DNA of 8,079 nt, from contig JAHZGZ010000170.1 of assembly GCA_019420545.1 (NCBI GenBank), forward strand, positions 1 through 8,079. Direction: 5' to 3'. Within the stretch, counting starts at the first letter, position 1. Every line of letters begins with the position of its first letter. Origin of the DNA: Bacteroidales bacterium (GTDB lineage Bacteria > Bacteroidota > Bacteroidia > Bacteroidales > Muribaculaceae). Shown one piece after another: positions 5,203 through 8,079 of the stretch. The notes beneath the pieces are model-generated. The model ran no database searches. It worked only from the letters and a program-made list of their open reading frames with translations, and was not told the origin of the DNA. The position numbers were made by a program, and so were the translations under genes.

Positions 5203-7416
5203 ATGGCAACAACACCACAACAATACATAGAGCGGATTGACAGATATATAGGCGAACACCGGCTCAGGGATGCTTTCGTGCAGTTGCGCGCGCTTGCCGC
5301 GCTTGCATCCGACTGGCGCGTCACCGACGAGATCGACCGCCTTGAGCAGACCTATACGATGATGCTCGATTATGCCGCAAAGGGCAATGCCGACCCGGGG
5401 CGCGATGATCTGTATGCCTCGATTGTGGCTAACCTGCGCGGTATCGCCGACAGGGCACGCTACCGCATAGAGCGCCGCGACTCGCCTACATTATATTACT
5501 CAACCCTGCGCTACGAGGCTTTGCAGCGCGGAGAGACCATGCAGGGACTTCTCGACCGTTACCGTGAACTTGCCGACCGCGACTCGGCGTTCAATGCCAT
5601 ACTCAGCGGCGATGAGGCTGACAAAAAGTCAGACGCCCGCGAGCGCGAGGCCCTGGCCCGGCGCATATTCATGCGTCTGTGGGTTGCTTTTCCCCTCTCT
5701 GCGGAGCTGACGGCACAGCTGAAGGCGGCTCTTGAGTCGCCGGCCTACAGCGACGACTTCAAGTCGCTGATGATTTCGGCATTGCTGCTGGGGGTGCTTG
5801 AGCATTACGACGAACGCCGGTTGGTATTGCTGCTCGACGTCTACGCCACCTCCCCCTCGGGACGCGTGGCCATGCAGGCTCTCTGTGCGGCGCTCATGGC
5901 GATGTATACGGGGCGCAAGTCGCTCGACATTACCCGTCTGCGGGCCCGTATCGATGCATTGCGCGATACTACCTCATGGAGCGCCGACGTGCAGAAGGTG
6001 TTCCTCCAGTTCATACGCTCACGCGATACCGACCGCGTAAGCCACACCATCAACGACGACCTCATACCGCGGCTGAAGAAGCTGCGACCCGATATGCTGA
6101 AACTCGACATGGACGCCTCGTCGATCGACGATCTTCAGGAACTGCTGTCGGACAATCCGGAGTGGAACGACATGCTCCGCGACAGCGGCGTGGCCGATAA
6201 GCTCAAGGAGCTGATGAAGATGCAGGAGGAGGGTGCCGACGTGATGATGCCTACATTCGCACAGCTCAAGACGTTCCCGTTTTTTCATGAGATGGCCAAC
6301 TGGTTCATGCCTTTCCGCGCCGACCATTCGTCGATTACCGATGCTCTGGGCGCCGAGGCTGCGAAAATCGGCGGACTGATTGCTGCGGCACCTTTCCTGT
6401 GCGACGGCGACAAGTATTCGTTCTGTCTCGCTTTGGCTGTGGCCCCCGAGGCTCAGCGTCGCCTTATGCTGTCGCAGATCAATCCTGAGGCTCTCTCCCA
6501 GCTGGAGATGCGCCAGGCTACGCTCGATGCTGCGGGCGATGCGTCGGCGCGCGACACGTCAGCCGCCAAATACGTGCAGGGGCTTTACCGCTTCTTCAAG
6601 CTGTTCCGGCGCAAGGGGGAATTTGCCGATCCGTTCGCGCGGCCCATAAATCTGCTTGTGCTTCCGCTCCTGGAACAGGATCTGCATTCGCCCGAGACGC
6701 TGAGCGCCGTGGGTGAGTTCTATTTCCGGCGCGGATATTATGAAGATGCCGCCGAGGTACTCGAGAGGCTTGTCGGTGCGGGGCCTGTTGAGGCGGAACT
6801 GTTTCAGAAACTCGGATATGCGTATCAGCAGACCGGACGCCTGGAGGATGCGTTGCGCAACTACTCGCAGGCCGAGCTGCTCAATGCCGACAGCCTGTGG
6901 ACACGCCGGCGCCTAGGTGCCGTATGCCGTCTGTTGGGACGTACGGAGGAGGCGCTCGGGCATTTCCGCATAGCCGAAAAGGCACGCCCCGACGATGCGT
7001 CGATCGCGCTCAATATTGGCCATTGCCTCGTGGAACTCGGACGCCACAAGGAGGCGCTCAACTATTTCTTCAAGGCCGAATTCGTCGGGAAGAAACCCGA
7101 ACGGGCCGTGCGTCCGCTTGCGTGGTCGCTGCTCCTTACAGGCGATACCGCAAGAGCACGCGAATATTATTCGCGCCTTATCACCTCGGGCGCCGGATAT
7201 GCCGACTATCTCAATGCCGGCTATGCGGCCATGCTCGACAAGGATATGCCTGAAGCAATCAACCTGTTCGGCCTGTCGGCCGACAATTTCGACGGTGACT
7301 TCTCCGCGTGGCTCGAACGCTTCCGCGCCTCGCTTCCGGCCCTCTATCCCCTCGGTCTCGACCCGCTGCTCCCGCCCCTCATTGTCGACACGCTCCTCTA
7401 CCGCCGCTCCCGCTGA
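5203..7416 (+). CDS. Tetratricopeptide-repeat protein with a long uncharacterised helical N-terminal region
   Basis: The protein has 737 residues and no signal peptide or clear membrane helix, so it is probably cytoplasmic. About residues 497-695 form at least five TPR units: FYFRRGYYEDAAEVLERLV, LGYAYQQTGRLEDALRNYSQA, LGAVCRLLGRTEEALGHFRIA, IGHCLVELGRHKEALNYFFKA, and WSLLLTGDTARAREYYSRL, followed by a weaker AGYAAMLDKDMPEAINLF. These have the W/L-G-Y-A-P spacing of TPR helices, a scaffold for protein-protein contacts. Residues 1-496 are predicted by eye to be mostly helical, rich in Arg, Leu, Asp and Glu, and match no enzyme family I recognise. Similar long TPR proteins with this kind of N-terminus occur in Bacteroidales as hypothetical proteins. 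The start ATG 5203 follows an A-rich tract (CTGAAAATAGAT) and has no better alternative. Terminators flank the gene on both sides, so it seems to be its own unit. The binding partner cannot be read from the context. Confidence 0.9.
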   Translation: MATTPQQYIERIDRYIGEHRLRDAFVQLRALAALASDWRVTDEIDRLEQTYTMMLDYAAKGNADPGRDDLYASIVANLRGIADRARYRIERRDSPTLYYSTLRYEALQRGETMQGLLDRYRELADRDSAFNAILSGDEADKKSDAREREALARRIFMRLWVAFPLSAELTAQLKAALESPAYSDDFKSLMISALLLGVLEHYDERRLVLLLDVYATSPSGRVAMQALCAALMAMYTGRKSLDITRLRARIDALRDTTSWSADVQKVFLQFIRSRDTDRVSHTINDDLIPRLKKLRPDMLKLDMDASSIDDLQELLSDNPEWNDMLRDSGVADKLKELMKMQEEGADVMMPTFAQLKTFPFFHEMANWFMPFRADHSSITDALGAEAAKIGGLIAAAPFLCDGDKYSFCLALAVAPEAQRRLMLSQINPEALSQLEMRQATLDAAGDASARDTSAAKYVQGLYRFFKLFRRKGEFADPFARPINLLVLPLLEQDLHSPETLSAVGEFYFRRGYYEDAAEVLERLVGAGPVEAELFQKLGYAYQQTGRLEDALRNYSQAELLNADSLWTRRRLGAVCRLLGRTEEALGHFRIAEKARPDDASIALNIGHCLVELGRHKEALNYFFKAEFVGKKPERAVRPLAWSLLLTGDTARAREYYSRLITSGAGYADYLNAGYAAMLDKDMPEAINLFGLSADNFDGDFSAWLERFRASLPALYPLGLDPLLPPLIVDTLLYRRSR

Positions 7417-7501
7417 CATCGGTCGGGTGTTGCAGCATTTTCTAAATCTCTACATACTCCTGAAGAGTATAAATATTATTAAAAAATAAGATAATGATAA
7501 T

Positions 7502-7529
7502 AAAAACGAGGCTATACAGTCTCGTTTTT
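7502..7529. terminator. Symmetric, potentially bidirectional terminator
   Basis: AAAAACGAG (7502-7510) pairs with CTCGTTTTT (7521-7529), extended inward by GCT/AGT (one G-T pair) to a 12-bp stem with an ATAC loop. The A-run on the 5' side and T-run on the 3' side allow it to work on either strand. It lies 85 bases after the TPR gene. A smaller 6-bp hairpin (ATACTC/GAGTAT, 7454-7470) precedes it. The rest of 7417-7501 is A/T-rich with no gene seen. Confidence 0.75.
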
Positions 7530-7530
7530 G

Positions 7531-7538
7531 TATCTTTG
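7531..7538 (+). promoter_or_regulatory. Putative promoter -7 box for the aminopeptidase gene
   Basis: TATCTTTG matches the Bacteroidetes -7 consensus TAnnTTTG exactly. It starts one base after the terminator T-run. No TTTG or TTG stands at the usual -33 distance, which falls inside the hairpin (about 7507-7511). The predicted transcript start is near 7545, leaving a leader of about 58 bases before ATG 7603. Confidence 0.55.
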
Positions 7539-7602
7539 CATAGTTTGGCCGTGTTTTTAACGGTCATTTGATTTACATGGGAAAAGTAATAAACAAGATA
7601 TA

Positions 7603-8079
7603 ATGTTCAGAAAAGAAACTTATATAGAGCGCCGTCGCAAACTTGCCGAGAAGGTGGGGGGCGGCCTGATACTGCTGTTAGGTAACGACGAGTCGGGACG
7701 CAATTTCGAGGATGCGCCTTATCCTTACCGTCAGGACTCTACATTTCTGTATTATTTCGGGCTTCCGTATGCCGGACTCAACGCGGTAATCGATGCCGAC
7801 AGCGGAGAGGCTATGCTGTTTGGCGACGAGCTGTCGATCGACCATATCGTGTGGATGGGCACTCAGCCCACTCTCCACGAGAAAGCGCATAATGTAGGCG
7901 TGGAGCATGTGATGACGTCCGACAGTCTGCGCGGTGTGCTCGATGAGGCACGCAAGCTCGGCCGCCCGATTCATACCCTGCCGGAATACCGCCCCGAGCA
8001 TACGCTGAAACTCTGGCGGCTGCTCGACCTCACCCCGGGCGAGCACAAAGCGTCGGTAGAGCTTATCCGCGCCGTGGTA
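7603..8079 (+). CDS. pepP: Xaa-Pro aminopeptidase (aminopeptidase P, M24B), N-terminal part
   Basis: The frame opens at ATG 7603 and stays open to the window edge, giving 159 residues of a longer protein; the family is usually about 450 residues. The segment contains the creatinase/aminopeptidase-P N-terminal domain: FRKETYIERRRKLAEKV at the start, LLLGNDESGRNFEDAPYPY (about 24-42), the family hallmark YRQDSTFLYYFGLP (about 42-55), and DSGEAMLFGDELSIDHIVWM (about 66-85). Aminopeptidase P removes the first residue from peptides with proline in second position, using a dinuclear metal centre. The metal ligands (Asp, Asp, His, Glu, Glu) belong to the C-terminal pita-bread domain, which lies beyond the window, so activity cannot be judged. 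No signal peptide is seen; it is probably cytoplasmic. The start follows the A-rich tract ATAAACAAGATATA. The stop codon of a tiny upstream open frame overlaps this ATG (TAATG). The symbol is assigned by family resemblance. Confidence 0.88.
   Translation, partial: MFRKETYIERRRKLAEKVGGGLILLLGNDESGRNFEDAPYPYRQDSTFLYYFGLPYAGLNAVIDADSGEAMLFGDELSIDHIVWMGTQPTLHEKAHNVGVEHVMTSDSLRGVLDEARKLGRPIHTLPEYRPEHTLKLWRLLDLTPGEHKASVELIRAVV

Noticed and set aside
6913..7419. 168-residue open frame on the - strand
   Set aside because: It is antisense to the TPR repeats and arises from GC-rich codon bias on the coding strand.
7678..8046. 122-residue open frame on the - strand
   Set aside because: The + strand here encodes a clear aminopeptidase P N-terminal domain, so this is a shadow frame.

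Overview
The window looks like a piece of a Bacteroidales chromosome, most likely from a gut lineage such as Muribaculaceae (family placement is inference). Reasons: no clear Shine-Dalgarno sequences, with A/T-rich tracts before the start codons; Bacteroidetes-type promoter boxes of the form TAnnTTTG; a YebC protein with the Bacteroidetes-style N-terminus MGRAFEYRKARKLKRWG; a DUF2400/TIGR02757 gene; and a large secreted PKD/Ig-like protein ending in a YNLQG...PGIY...KKVLVK tail. All supported genes are on the + strand.

Layout. 1-113: last codons of pheT (phenylalanyl-tRNA synthetase beta chain). 158-898: yebC, 44 bases downstream and probably in the same transcript. 919-972: a strong stem-loop with a T-run that probably ends the pheT-yebC message. 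About 980-1765: DUF2400/TIGR02757 protein of uncharacterised function, with a motif reminiscent of HhH-GPD DNA glycosylases. 1766-1921: intergenic region with a good Bacteroidetes promoter. 1922-5047: a 1041-residue secreted multidomain protein (signal peptide, unknown beta-rich domain, two chitobiase-C-like domains around a Big-like domain, choice-of-anchor-J-like domain, two PKD domains, a beta-rich domain and a sorting-tail-like C-terminus). 5048-5202: a palindrome and a very strong GC-rich terminator. 5203-7416: a 737-residue cytoplasmic TPR protein. 7417-7602: a symmetric (possibly bidirectional) terminator overlapping a promoter -7 box. 7603-8079: N-terminal part of an Xaa-Pro aminopeptidase that runs off the window.

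How the genes fit together. PheT and YebC are both translation-linked (YebC/TACO1-type proteins are known regulators or translation factors), so the first unit makes sense as a housekeeping operon. The remaining genes appear to be separate transcription units, each bounded by its own terminator. I see no mobile element, CRISPR array, tRNA or rRNA gene, or defence cassette. I found no convincing new multi-gene system. The parts most worth a second look are the AT-rich N-terminal domain of the secreted protein, its C-terminal tail, the glycosylase-like signature in the DUF2400 protein, the uncharacterised N-terminal two thirds of the TPR protein, and the promoter/terminator overlap before the aminopeptidase.
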